Source: Mesotoga prima MesG1.Ag.4.2 (lineage in GTDB: Bacteria > Thermotogota > Thermotogae > Petrotogales > Kosmotogaceae). From it: a DNA stretch of 64,000 bases. The stretch lies in assembly GCF_000147715.2 (NCBI RefSeq), contig NC_017934.1, positions 434,001-498,000 of the forward strand. The letters run 5' to 3'. This document shows, one piece after another, positions 18,091 to 25,862 of this stretch (position 1 is the first letter of the stretch; each line of letters begins with the position of its first letter). The translations under genes and the position numbers were made by a program. The notes below the pieces were generated by a model. The model searched no databases. It had not been told where the DNA came from and saw only the letters and a program-made list of their open reading frames with translations.

Positions 18091-18704
18091 AAGTTCGCCT
18101 CGATTCTGCTGAAAACCATGTTGAGATCATCAACGTTTCGCACAAAGTCTATGCTTGAAGTATCTATCCTCAGGACTCTGCTCTCGGAAAACGCTGCCAT
18201 GTATTTCTCATATGTGTCGCTTAGCATAGCAATATACGTTCTATCCATTCTCCTCTCAAACGGTCTATCTCTGAGAGCTATTCTTTTCATCAGGGTGTCG
18301 ATATCCGCGTAAAGATAGATTATCAGATCTGGATAAAGCACCTGATCTTTGAGAACGGAAAAGATCTTCTCGTATAGTTTCAACTGTTCTCCTTTCAAAG
18401 TTAGAGACGCAAAAAGATGATCTTTCATGAATGCATAGTCTGAGATAACCCCCTGTCCCTGCGAAGCGGCTTTTTTAACATTCGATTGCTGATCGAACCG
18501 GCTTATCAAAAAGAAAAGCTGAGTTTGAAAAGCCCACCTTTCGATGTCTTCATAGAAGTGAGCAAGAAATGGGTTTTCTTCAACAACTTCGAGCACTACC
18601 GGCATTGTATACTTTTGAGACAACAATTTCACCAGAGTCGTCTTACCTACTCCAATTACACCCTCTACGGAAATATACTTCCCGCTTGCTTTAGAAAACA
18701 TCAT
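18087..18704 (-). CDS. deoxynucleoside kinase (dGK-like subunit)
   Basis: 205 residues. The P-loop is GVIGVGKTT, followed by EENPFLAHFYEDIERWAFQTQLFFL; SDYAFMKDHLFA replaces the D-R-S motif and resembles the deoxyguanosine kinase branch. The lid contains RIALRDRPFERRM. It is upstream of, and overlaps by four bases, the dAK/dCK-like gene. Either subunit assignment rests on this one motif and should be held loosely. Confidence 0.88.
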   Translation of the reverse strand: MMFSKASGKYISVEGVIGVGKTTLVKLLSQKYTMPVVLEVVEENPFLAHFYEDIERWAFQTQLFFLISRFDQQSNVKKAASQGQGVISDYAFMKDHLFASLTLKGEQLKLYEKIFSVLKDQVLYPDLIIYLYADIDTLMKRIALRDRPFERRMDRTYIAMLSDTYEKYMAAFSESRVLRIDTSSIDFVRNVDDLNMVFSRIEANL

Positions 18705-18831
18705 AAGAGTTTCTTCCCCCGTTTCTCAAAACATGACCAATACTCTCGACCACCTGATTAACATGTCCGCGATGCCTTTTCAAAAGGAAGACCATTGGAA
18801 AAACAGTTGACATTCCATGACTCAGTTATTC

Positions 18832-19293
18832 CTAAGATGACCTAAGCCCATCGAAAAAGGGCTTAAGATAATCGATGACGGGTTCAAGATAGTAATGTAC
18901 AGTTTCATGGTAACCCGGAACAGAGAGTACTATCGAATCACCGATTGTTCCGGCTCCAACTCTGTAAAGACACAACGAGGGATCGGCGACTATTGCGTTT
19001 CTAAGCATCGCAGTTTCAATTCCCGTTGCTCTTTTGTCCACGAGAGATAAAACGACCTCCGGACCTATGTCCTCTTTGTATAGCCCCGTTCCTCCAAGAA
19101 CAAGAACGATGTCGTTTGAGCATGAATCTGAGTATATAGCCTCTTTCAGGTCGCTCATTACAGGGTCAACGTCTGTGGATCCAGTATACGTGATGCCATG
19201 ACTCTCGAGGATCTTCTTAGAAATCTCTATGGATTGCGCTATCTCATCAAAAAAACCAGATTCAAGAACCCTTATTATTTTGCAGCTGTACAC
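18832..19293 (-). CDS. MoaB/MogA-like molybdopterin-binding domain protein
   Basis: 153 residues. The fold signature is LVLGGTGLYKEDIGPEVV, matching the GGTG-x(4)-D phosphate/molybdopterin loop of MogA/MoaB/CinA domains, although the usual D-x-T sequence after it is altered. The GTG start at 19293 has GGAGG six bases upstream. It lies 15 bases downstream of pulA on the same strand. No other molybdenum cofactor gene is nearby, so a role in cofactor synthesis is not supported by context. Confidence 0.75.
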   Translation of the reverse strand: MYSCKIIRVLESGFFDEIAQSIEISKKILESHGITYTGSTDVDPVMSDLKEAIYSDSCSNDIVLVLGGTGLYKEDIGPEVVLSLVDKRATGIETAMLRNAIVADPSLCLYRVGAGTIGDSIVLSVPGYHETVHYYLEPVIDYLKPFFDGLRSS

Positions 19294-19307
19294 TGAACAC
19301 CTCCGAA

Positions 19308-21860
19308 CTACTTGAAGAAGACATAAGTAGAAATTGGTTCGAGCTTGACCTTACCTGAGAGTCTTTCGAGGGGCTTCTCAGAGATTCTATCTCTATCCAC
19401 GACGAGGTTCCAGCTTTCATCAGGTAGAGTTATCTCGGCTGGTTCAAGGTTCCCATTGAATATCACAAGTATTTCTTCCCATGAGTCACCAGCTGACTTG
19501 CCGTCTATCACGTAAGCAACGATATTTCTGGGAGCATCAAGAAATTTTAGATTCTTTCTTATCTCTTCGGCCGTACTCATCCTGAATGATGGATGGTTCT
19601 TTCTAAGTTCTATCAGTCCCTTATAATAGGTGAAGAGGTCAATGAATTCTGCCTTCCTTGAATAGTCCATCTTGTTCAAATCTACACCGGCATTGTAGCT
19701 GTTATCATTGCCGAACTTCGTTCGAGCAAAGTCAACTCCACCATGAAGAAATGGAATTCCCTGAGAAAGAATCACTATGGCATTTGATAGCTTCTGAGCG
19801 CTTGTCAACAACTCTCTTGAAGCATCTGGCATTGCTGCGCTATTCTTGTCCCACAGAGTCTGATTATCGTGAGCAGAAACATAGTTTATAGTCTCAGAAG
19901 GGTCATCCGCAAAGTCCTTAATGTCACTGCTGTATTCGATACTTCCCACAATACCACGCATAATCCTTCTTTCTTTGGCCCTGCTCCCAAGAGAAAAGCC
20001 CTTCACTTTCTCATCGAAAACGCTTCCTCTTATTGCATCTCTGAGATTGTCGTTAAAAACAGCTACACCGGTTCCGCGTTGATCGCCTTTCCCAAATGTA
20101 ACGGTTGCCCCCCAACCTCCCCACGGCTCGCCATAAAGCAGAATCGTCTTGTCTATTGCATGAAGTTCTCGGTCGATGGCCAGAACGGTTTCTTTGTCTA
20201 TAAGACCCATCAAATCGAATCTGAAGCCATCAATTCCGTATTCGTTGACCCACATCTTAAGAGAATCAAGAATATGCTTTCTCATCATTGGCCTTTCTGA
20301 AGCTATCTCATTACCGACTCCAGTTCCGTTCAAATATGCACCTGTGGCGTCTGTTCTATAGTAATAATATGGGACTGTCTGATCGAAGGGAGAAGAAGAA
20401 CCTGTTGTAGCCGTATGATTGTACACAGTGTCGAGAATTACCCTTATTCCTATTTCATGAAATGCCATGACCATTGCCTTAGATTCGAGAATTCTACTGA
20501 GAGGACTGTAAGGGTCAGTGCTGTAATGTCCTTCCGGAACCATGTACAGATAAGGGTCATAGCCCCAGCCGTATTCGCCTTCCTCACCTTCATTTAGGTA
20601 GTGAATATCGTTGAAAGGCATTATGTGAACGTGTGTTACACCGAGCTCAACAATGTGGTCAATTCCGACCGTAACTCCATCAGGTCCCGTTCTTCCGGTC
20701 TCGGTTAGACCTAAGTACTTACCCTTATTCTCAACATTGGTATTTGGGTCGGAAGTCATGTCTCCAATGTGGATTTCGTATATTATTGCGTCCTCCGGTT
20801 TGTTAAATATCGGCACTTTTTGTTGGGCCCAGCCTTCAATAATGGTTTTAGCGGGATCAACGACAACTGATCTCTCACTGTTTTTTGTAACCGCACGGGA
20901 ATAGATGTCAACTGTTTCTCTTTCCTTGCCATAAGAGACGAATCTGTATTTGTAAGCCCGCAGATGAAGATTGCCTTGAACGATTGCTTCCCAAACACCT
21001 GCTTCTATTCTTTTCATGGGGACTTCAATAAAGCTGTCAGAGTAGAGATCGTCAAAGAGAATTAGCGTTGCTGAAGAGGATACGGGAGACCAGACTCTGA
21101 AGACTGTCTCCTTCTCCGAGTAAATCGAACCAAGTTCGCCCTGGTAGAAGAATTCAGAATTATCTAGCGCTTTTCTGACAATTATGTTGCCTGGAAGAAA
21201 ACCTTCGATCTCCAGAGATAGCCTTTTGCTAACTGACTTGGGCGCAAGTGGTTCGGTCAGTGTTATCTTAACGTAGTTAGTTACCGATACATCAGTGGGA
21301 TCTGCCTTTTCGAAGCTCTGAACCTTAACCGGCGAACCGTCTAGAAGGACTTCAGGTAAGACTGTCTTAGTATCAACCGGTGCTGAAAGTGAAGCGTAGA
21401 TCTCACTCAAAGAATCAAGAAAGGCCATCTTAACTCTGGGAGTTAGATCAATTCTGTCCGGGCTCGTCAAAAAATCCTCTTCCCCTTCGATCACCCATAT
21501 TTCAGCGACTCCAGAATCGGGAATATCTACGAACCTATCTGCTGTAATATCCTTCTTTTCCCATTCTCTTAGCCTTACTATGAATCCCAGTCTAGAATGT
21601 TTTTCAGAGAACTTTACAGTTGTAACTACTCCGAATTCGTCTCTCCTATCAAAAGAGTAAGACTTACCATCCATACTTTTCGGTTTGTCAGGCCAGACCC
21701 ATAGGTTCCAGCCATCGTAGTTGTCATCGTACCTGTGATAATGGATTATAATTACGGTCGCTGCGTCATAATCTTCTGCACTTTTTCCCATACTTTCTCC
21801 CGTAAAAGCAAAAATCGTTGTTCCGAAGATTAGCAAAAGGAAGAACAACACTCTTTTCAT
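19308..21860 (-). CDS. pulA: secreted type I pullulanase
   Basis: 850 residues from the ATG at 21860, behind GAGGGAGG. A signal peptide (MKRVLFFLLLIFGTTIFAF) is followed by a CBM41-like starch-binding domain (about 30-110, IIIHYHRYDDNYDGWNLWVW), a CBM48-like domain (FRVWSPVSSSATLILFDD), and a GH13 barrel with YNHT, the nucleophile in GFRFDLMG, the acid/base in LYGEPWG, and SAHDNQTLWD. Domain order matches Thermotoga PulA. It should cleave alpha-1,6 bonds of pullulan and branched starch at the cell surface. The family motif YNWGYDP reads YGWGYDP here. The upstream SNase-like gene is probably co-transcribed. Confidence 0.96.
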   Translation of the reverse strand: MKRVLFFLLLIFGTTIFAFTGESMGKSAEDYDAATVIIIHYHRYDDNYDGWNLWVWPDKPKSMDGKSYSFDRRDEFGVVTTVKFSEKHSRLGFIVRLREWEKKDITADRFVDIPDSGVAEIWVIEGEEDFLTSPDRIDLTPRVKMAFLDSLSEIYASLSAPVDTKTVLPEVLLDGSPVKVQSFEKADPTDVSVTNYVKITLTEPLAPKSVSKRLSLEIEGFLPGNIIVRKALDNSEFFYQGELGSIYSEKETVFRVWSPVSSSATLILFDDLYSDSFIEVPMKRIEAGVWEAIVQGNLHLRAYKYRFVSYGKERETVDIYSRAVTKNSERSVVVDPAKTIIEGWAQQKVPIFNKPEDAIIYEIHIGDMTSDPNTNVENKGKYLGLTETGRTGPDGVTVGIDHIVELGVTHVHIMPFNDIHYLNEGEEGEYGWGYDPYLYMVPEGHYSTDPYSPLSRILESKAMVMAFHEIGIRVILDTVYNHTATTGSSSPFDQTVPYYYYRTDATGAYLNGTGVGNEIASERPMMRKHILDSLKMWVNEYGIDGFRFDLMGLIDKETVLAIDRELHAIDKTILLYGEPWGGWGATVTFGKGDQRGTGVAVFNDNLRDAIRGSVFDEKVKGFSLGSRAKERRIMRGIVGSIEYSSDIKDFADDPSETINYVSAHDNQTLWDKNSAAMPDASRELLTSAQKLSNAIVILSQGIPFLHGGVDFARTKFGNDNSYNAGVDLNKMDYSRKAEFIDLFTYYKGLIELRKNHPSFRMSTAEEIRKNLKFLDAPRNIVAYVIDGKSAGDSWEEILVIFNGNLEPAEITLPDESWNLVVDRDRISEKPLERLSGKVKLEPISTYVFFK

Positions 21861-21873
21861 TATAAAGCCTCCC

Positions 21874-22005
21874 TCAATCAAGTGGGGTTACAGTGAAGCC
21901 ACTAATTCTCCTGTCATATTCATATTCGAATAACCTCTCACTTCCATTTTCATCCTTAATCTTCAGATAACCGCCTCTGGGATCCAAATAACTTTCCCAA
22001 AAAAA
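21874..22005 (-). other. frameshifted 3' extension of the SNase-like gene (T7 slippery run at 21999-22005)
   Basis: In the called frame the gene ends at 21963. On the minus strand, GAT TTT TTT GGG contains T_TTT_TTT, a perfect -1 slip heptamer. After a -1 shift the frame stays open for about 40 more codons (WESYLDPRGGYLKIKDENG and so on, ending GFTVTPLD) to a TGA at 21874-21876, directly next to the pulA SD. The extension reads like genuine protein. It is either a real or assembly indel in the homopolymer, or programmed frameshifting. Confidence 0.7.
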
Positions 22006-22835
22006 TCATATTCAAACGAAGTGGTTCTTGATCTATCCAGTGTGATAAGTATTCTAAGCTCTTCAGCAGTTTCAATAGGTTCTTGAGAATCCAACGAAAA
22101 AACATCTTCGTCGGTAGTTCGATCAGCTCGAGATAAGATTGAAACCTCTGAACCTTCAAGATATCCGCCCTTATCGGCAGCAAGAGTCAGAAGAGCGTGC
22201 TCACCGTTATCGAAAATATCAATCTTAGAAATCGTTAGTCTTGCTGCACCTCTTGAATCTTCCTCTACAACTTCCTGTACCTCTTCTGTTTCAGGTATTC
22301 CTTCTACTGCCGATTCAAGAACTTCCGACTCTTCAGCCCAGATTCCAAGACTTCTTTCGCGGGCATATTCTTCGGCCGGAACAAGTTCGATTTCTCCTCC
22401 GTCAACTGCTTTAGATAGACCGCTAGATACGATTATAGATTGAATAAGATAAACCTCACCATCCAGAAGGATCCAGACGTAAGCTGAAGCTTCCTCAGAT
22501 GTGGTCACTTCATGAACAATCGCTTCAAGTCCTATGGTGTTTCTTATTAGATTCAAGCACTTCTTGCTGTTAGAGTCTGTAGACTCATATTGAGGAATCT
22601 CTGCTCCTGACAGCGAATATCTTTTGAGATGGCCATTGGCAATGATCAAGAGATCATAATTGTTTTCTGTCCCCACGATTATTCCGGTAAACCCTGAAAC
22701 CGATGCTTCGGGCGTGACATAATAAAATTCTTCCATAATCTGGGAGTTAGCAAATGTGATTTCAGAGTGCGGGAGAGCTATGAAGACTATTACCATTGAG
22801 AGATACAGAGACCTCAAAGGCTTGTTTTCTTCCAA
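21963..22835 (-). CDS. secreted degenerate staphylococcal-nuclease-like protein
   Basis: 290 residues in frame from the TTG at 22835 (GGAGGTG six bases upstream; the in-frame GTG at 22844 lies within that SD). A signal peptide (about 1-29) leads into an SNase-like fold: GHLKRYSLSGAEIPQ corresponds to the VRLIGIDTPE block, and SAYVWILLDGEVYLIQS with AEEYARERSLGIWAE to its second half. The catalytic Glu is Gln and the second catalytic Arg is not visible, so nuclease activity is doubtful. A Glu-rich linker (about 190-210) precedes a beta-rich C-terminal domain of unknown type that is cut short by the frameshift at 21999. It stands directly upstream of pulA. Confidence 0.68.
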   Translation of the reverse strand: MEENKPLRSLYLSMVIVFIALPHSEITFANSQIMEEFYYVTPEASVSGFTGIIVGTENNYDLLIIANGHLKRYSLSGAEIPQYESTDSNSKKCLNLIRNTIGLEAIVHEVTTSEEASAYVWILLDGEVYLIQSIIVSSGLSKAVDGGEIELVPAEEYARERSLGIWAEESEVLESAVEGIPETEEVQEVVEEDSRGAARLTISKIDIFDNGEHALLTLAADKGGYLEGSEVSILSRADRTTDEDVFSLDSQEPIETAEELRILITLDRSRTTSFEYDFFGKVIWIPEAVI

Positions 22836-22865
22836 GTAGCACACCTCCAGGCGGAACTCAAAAAA

Positions 22866-22892
22866 AGTATAACATTATCACCCGACTTTCAA
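22866..22892 (-). promoter_or_regulatory. promoter of the SNase-like gene and pulA
   Basis: On the minus strand TTGAAA (22887-22892) precedes TGTTATACT, an extended -10 (core 22866-22871), with a short 15-base spacing. The leader is about 25 bases. Confidence 0.55.
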
Positions 22893-22953
22893 TACTCTAT
22901 GGTTTGAGCAAATGCTGTATGCCGTTCAAATCGTTTGGTTTTGCTGGAGGAAC

Positions 22954-23313
22954 TCAACCTTTAGAAAGCGTTCTAAGCCTGACTATAAAGGTGAAGATAA
23001 CAACGGGAACCGTCCAACCCAAATAATTGAAAACCATATCTAGAATATCGAACTGCCTGTTGGGAGATAGAACCTGAAGAAATTCGAGAATGACAGGTCC
23101 TACAATGAGAAATGAAAAGAAGGTTTTCCTAAACGCCTTGCTGAATTCTTCTCTTGAAAGAATAACAAAAAGGAACCCTCCTGCAAAGAAACCCACAAAA
23201 TGAAGAAACTTGTCGCTTCCCACTTCGATTGCCGGAACTACCGGTTTCAGGTAGAAGTAGACGGTGAAAACCATGTAAATTGCTGCAGCAAGAGCCATTA
23301 TCAATCTTCTCAT
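22954..23313 (-). CDS. VanZ-like membrane protein
   Basis: 119 residues from the ATG at 23313. Four hydrophobic segments, with SDKFLHFVGFFAGGF and ILEFLQVLSPNRQFDILDMVFNYLGW, match the VanZ-like family (the D-K-x-x-H-x-x-x-[FY] and NRxFDxxDxxxNxxG blocks). The function is not established; VanZ itself gives low-level teicoplanin resistance. There is no SD. A consensus promoter places the transcription start at or just before the ATG. Confidence 0.85.
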   Translation of the reverse strand: MRRLIMALAAAIYMVFTVYFYLKPVVPAIEVGSDKFLHFVGFFAGGFLFVILSREEFSKAFRKTFFSFLIVGPVILEFLQVLSPNRQFDILDMVFNYLGWTVPVVIFTFIVRLRTLSKG

Positions 23314-23321
23314 CAATAAGA

Positions 23322-23350
23322 ATTATGCTAGCCATGCGCACTAATGTCAA
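23322..23350 (-). promoter_or_regulatory. near-consensus promoter giving a probable leaderless VanZ-like mRNA
   Basis: TTGACA (23345-23350), a 17-base spacer and CATAAT (23322-23327) lie on the minus strand. The -10 box ends eight bases before the ATG at 23313, so the start site falls one or two bases before the start codon. No SD is present. Confidence 0.75.
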
Positions 23351-23383
23351 TGACGCGCACCGCAAATCCCTTTGAGTCTTGAG

Positions 23384-23412
23384 TTGAAAAGCTTCTATTT
23401 CTTTACTATAAT
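23384..23412 (+). promoter_or_regulatory. promoter of rpmB
   Basis: TTGAAA (23384-23389), a 17-base spacer and TATAAT (23407-23412). Confidence 0.8.
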
Positions 23413-23447
23413 GAAGTGTATTGTAAATCGAGAGGAGGACACAATTC

Positions 23448-23639
23448 ATGTCCAAGGTTTGTGAAATATGCGGTAAGTCACCTACTACAGGGAATATGGT
23501 CTCGCACTCAAATAAAAAGGCCAAGCGCTGGTGGAAGCCCAATGTTCATAAAGTCCGCGCAGTCGTTGATGGCGAGGTAAAGAGAATCAGAGTTTGTGCG
23601 AAGTGTCTCAAAGCTGGAAAAGTTACAAGAGCCATCTAG
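23448..23639 (+). CDS. rpmB: 50S ribosomal protein L28
   Basis: 63 residues, the normal size. It starts MSKVCEICGK and carries a second Cys pair in CAKCLKAGKV, giving a four-Cys zinc ribbon as in thermophile and Thermotogota L28. HSNKKAKRWWKPNVHKV is the conserved rRNA-contacting block. The SD is GAGGAGG. A consensus promoter lies directly upstream. A short CGCG-rich hairpin followed by TTTCTT at about 23646-23665 may reduce read-through into alr. Confidence 0.97.
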   Translation: MSKVCEICGKSPTTGNMVSHSNKKAKRWWKPNVHKVRAVVDGEVKRIRVCAKCLKAGKVTRAI

Positions 23640-23681
23640 CCATAACGCGCTATTCGCGCTTTCTTACTGAGAAGGTATGAA

Positions 23682-24791
23682 ATGAATAGCAGAAAAACCT
23701 TCGCTTTGATCGATCTATCTGCATATAGACAAAATCTTGTTTATCTGTCCGGAAAGGCGTCTCCGGCGAAACTGATGGTTGTTGTCAAAGCAGATGCGTA
23801 CGGTCATGGTGCCGTGGAGCTTTCGAAAGTTGCTCAGGAATCGGGAGTCGATCGTTTAGCAGTTGCTTTTCTCGAAGAGGGAATTAAGATCCGCCAAAGC
23901 GGAATCTCTTTGCCGATTCTTGTGCTTAACTATGTGGAGAAAAAGGAGATCCCCACTGCAAAGGAGTTTTCTTTAACGCTATCTCTTTCTTCATTTGCTC
24001 AACTTGAAAACATTATTGGCTTAAATAAGCAGTTACCTGATTTCCAGTTGGTTGTAGATACTGGAATGAGGCGTCTGGGATTGGAATGGGAAGAGTCGAT
24101 TGAGTTGTATAATTCGGCTGTCAGAAAGGGAATCAATATAACAGGTGCTTATACGCACTTCGCTACAGCAGATGAGAAAGGCAGTGGCTTCGTTCTTGAG
24201 CAGAGAGAAGCTTTTGGAAGATTTCTTCATGGCTTGGGACAAAGACGAAACAGACATTTCGAAACTCATATATCTAATAGTGCAGGCACCATCTATTTCG
24301 ACAATTCTGATTTCAGTTATGTTAGAGCGGGAATTGCCACATATGGCCTACAACCTTCGAAGGAAACTGATGAAAACCTGAAACCGGTTTTGTCGTGGGT
24401 TAGCTGTGTATCCTTTGTAAAGAGGATACGTACCGGCTATTCGGTTAGTTATGGCAGGACTTTTGTTGCCGATCGTGACATGCTTGTAGCTACAATTCCC
24501 GTAGGCTATGCCGATGGATACAATAGACTGCTCTCTAATAGAGGATATGTTATCATTTCGGGCAAGAGATGCAAAGTGCTGGGCAGGGTTTGTATGGATC
24601 AATTCGTTGTCGACATATCTCACATTGAGAAGCCTGTCTCGATTGGTGATGAAGTTGTGATAGTTGGTACTCAAGAAGGAGAGTCGATAAGCGCCGAGGA
24701 GATAGCTGATCTGTGCGGTACCATTAACTATGAAGTAGTTTGTTCTATCTCTTCCAGAGTTCCACGGGTCTATAAGAAAGGAGTAAACTGA
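23682..24791 (+). CDS. alr: alanine racemase
   Basis: 369 residues. VVKADAYGHGA near residue 33 contains the PLP Lys, and RVCMDQFVVD, SYGRTF and IPVGYADGYNR with the catalytic Tyr region are all in place. It makes D-alanine for peptidoglycan. It opens a tightly packed gene run (alr, yhaM-like, topA, ddl, hslV, hslU, dprA); the stop overlaps the next start by one base. D-Ala ligase (ddl) three genes on completes the D-Ala-D-Ala branch. Confidence 0.96.
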   Translation: MNSRKTFALIDLSAYRQNLVYLSGKASPAKLMVVVKADAYGHGAVELSKVAQESGVDRLAVAFLEEGIKIRQSGISLPILVLNYVEKKEIPTAKEFSLTLSLSSFAQLENIIGLNKQLPDFQLVVDTGMRRLGLEWEESIELYNSAVRKGINITGAYTHFATADEKGSGFVLEQREAFGRFLHGLGQRRNRHFETHISNSAGTIYFDNSDFSYVRAGIATYGLQPSKETDENLKPVLSWVSCVSFVKRIRTGYSVSYGRTFVADRDMLVATIPVGYADGYNRLLSNRGYVIISGKRCKVLGRVCMDQFVVDISHIEKPVSIGDEVVIVGTQEGESISAEEIADLCGTINYEVVCSISSRVPRVYKKGVN

Positions 24792-25852
24792 TGAAACTCC
24801 GCGACATCATTGGAAATGAGATATTGAGTCAAATAAATGCCGATCAGGATAAGACAAACAGGGATGGTTTTCCTTTTGTTTCCGATCTACGCCCGGGAAG
24901 TACTGTGCTATCTGTTTTCAAGGTCCATTCTAAGAGAATTCAAGAGGCCCGAGACGGAAAGAAGTTTCTTCTATTAACACTTTCCGATAAGACAGGAGCT
25001 ATACGAGCAATCGATTGGTTTAATGCAGAACGCAATGATTCCACTCTGGAACAGGGTATGGTAGTAAGAATCTCCGGTCGAGTAGCTGTCTATGAAGATA
25101 GAATCCAGCTTAATCTTGATTCGGAAGGGATTCAGATCCTTCAGGTTGGACAGTACGATTATGAGAGATTTATGGCTGTCACAACGAAAGATATTCCTCG
25201 GATGTACGATGATCTTCTTAGTCTCGTTGGAAGAATGAGGGATGACTATATTAGAGCTCTGCTCAAAGATATTTTCGAGAACGACAAGAAGTTCATCGAG
25301 AAGTTCATTGTTTCTCCGGCCGCTTCTAAGGTTCACCACGCTTATAAGGGTGGCCTTCTGGAGCACACAATGTCTGTCGCCGAGCTATGCGAATTCTTCG
25401 CGACGAAGTACGGAGACTCCGTTGATGGAGATCTTCTAGTTGCGGGGGCCTTGTTACATGATATCGGTAAAGTGTATGAGTACACGATTACTCCGAATGG
25501 AATTGAGAGAACAAATGACGGCGAATTAGTGGGACACATCGCTATGGGCATAGAGATGGTCAGCAAGGCTATATCTAAAATTCAGGGCTTCCCCCGCTAT
25601 CTTCAGACTGAGATAAAACATCTCCTCTTGTCTCATCACGGGGAAATGGAATGGGGCTCACCCGTAATTCCAAAGACGACGGAAGCAATTGTTCTTCATA
25701 TGGCCGACGATTTGGATTCGAAGGTTGCTCAGTTCAGAGAGATTGAAGAAAGGGAATTCAATGGCTCAACTGCTTCCTGGAGCAATTACGATCGTTTTCT
25801 TAACAGAAGAGTGTTCATGAAAAACAGAAGATCCGGCGACTCAAATAGTTAG
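24791..25852 (+). CDS. YhaM-type 3'-5' exoribonuclease (OB fold plus HD domain)
   Basis: 353 residues. The N-terminal OB-fold nucleic-acid-binding domain (about 35-125) is followed by an HD phosphohydrolase domain with VHHAYKGGLLEHT, LLHDIGKVYEY, GHIAMG and LLLSHHGEMEWGSP, exactly the family arrangement. YhaM-type enzymes degrade RNA and ssDNA 3' to 5' in a metal-dependent way. The start overlaps the alr stop (TGATG). Confidence 0.9.
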   Translation: MKLRDIIGNEILSQINADQDKTNRDGFPFVSDLRPGSTVLSVFKVHSKRIQEARDGKKFLLLTLSDKTGAIRAIDWFNAERNDSTLEQGMVVRISGRVAVYEDRIQLNLDSEGIQILQVGQYDYERFMAVTTKDIPRMYDDLLSLVGRMRDDYIRALLKDIFENDKKFIEKFIVSPAASKVHHAYKGGLLEHTMSVAELCEFFATKYGDSVDGDLLVAGALLHDIGKVYEYTITPNGIERTNDGELVGHIAMGIEMVSKAISKIQGFPRYLQTEIKHLLLSHHGEMEWGSPVIPKTTEAIVLHMADDLDSKVAQFREIEEREFNGSTASWSNYDRFLNRRVFMKNRRSGDSNS

Positions 25853-25862
25853 GAGTGATACT

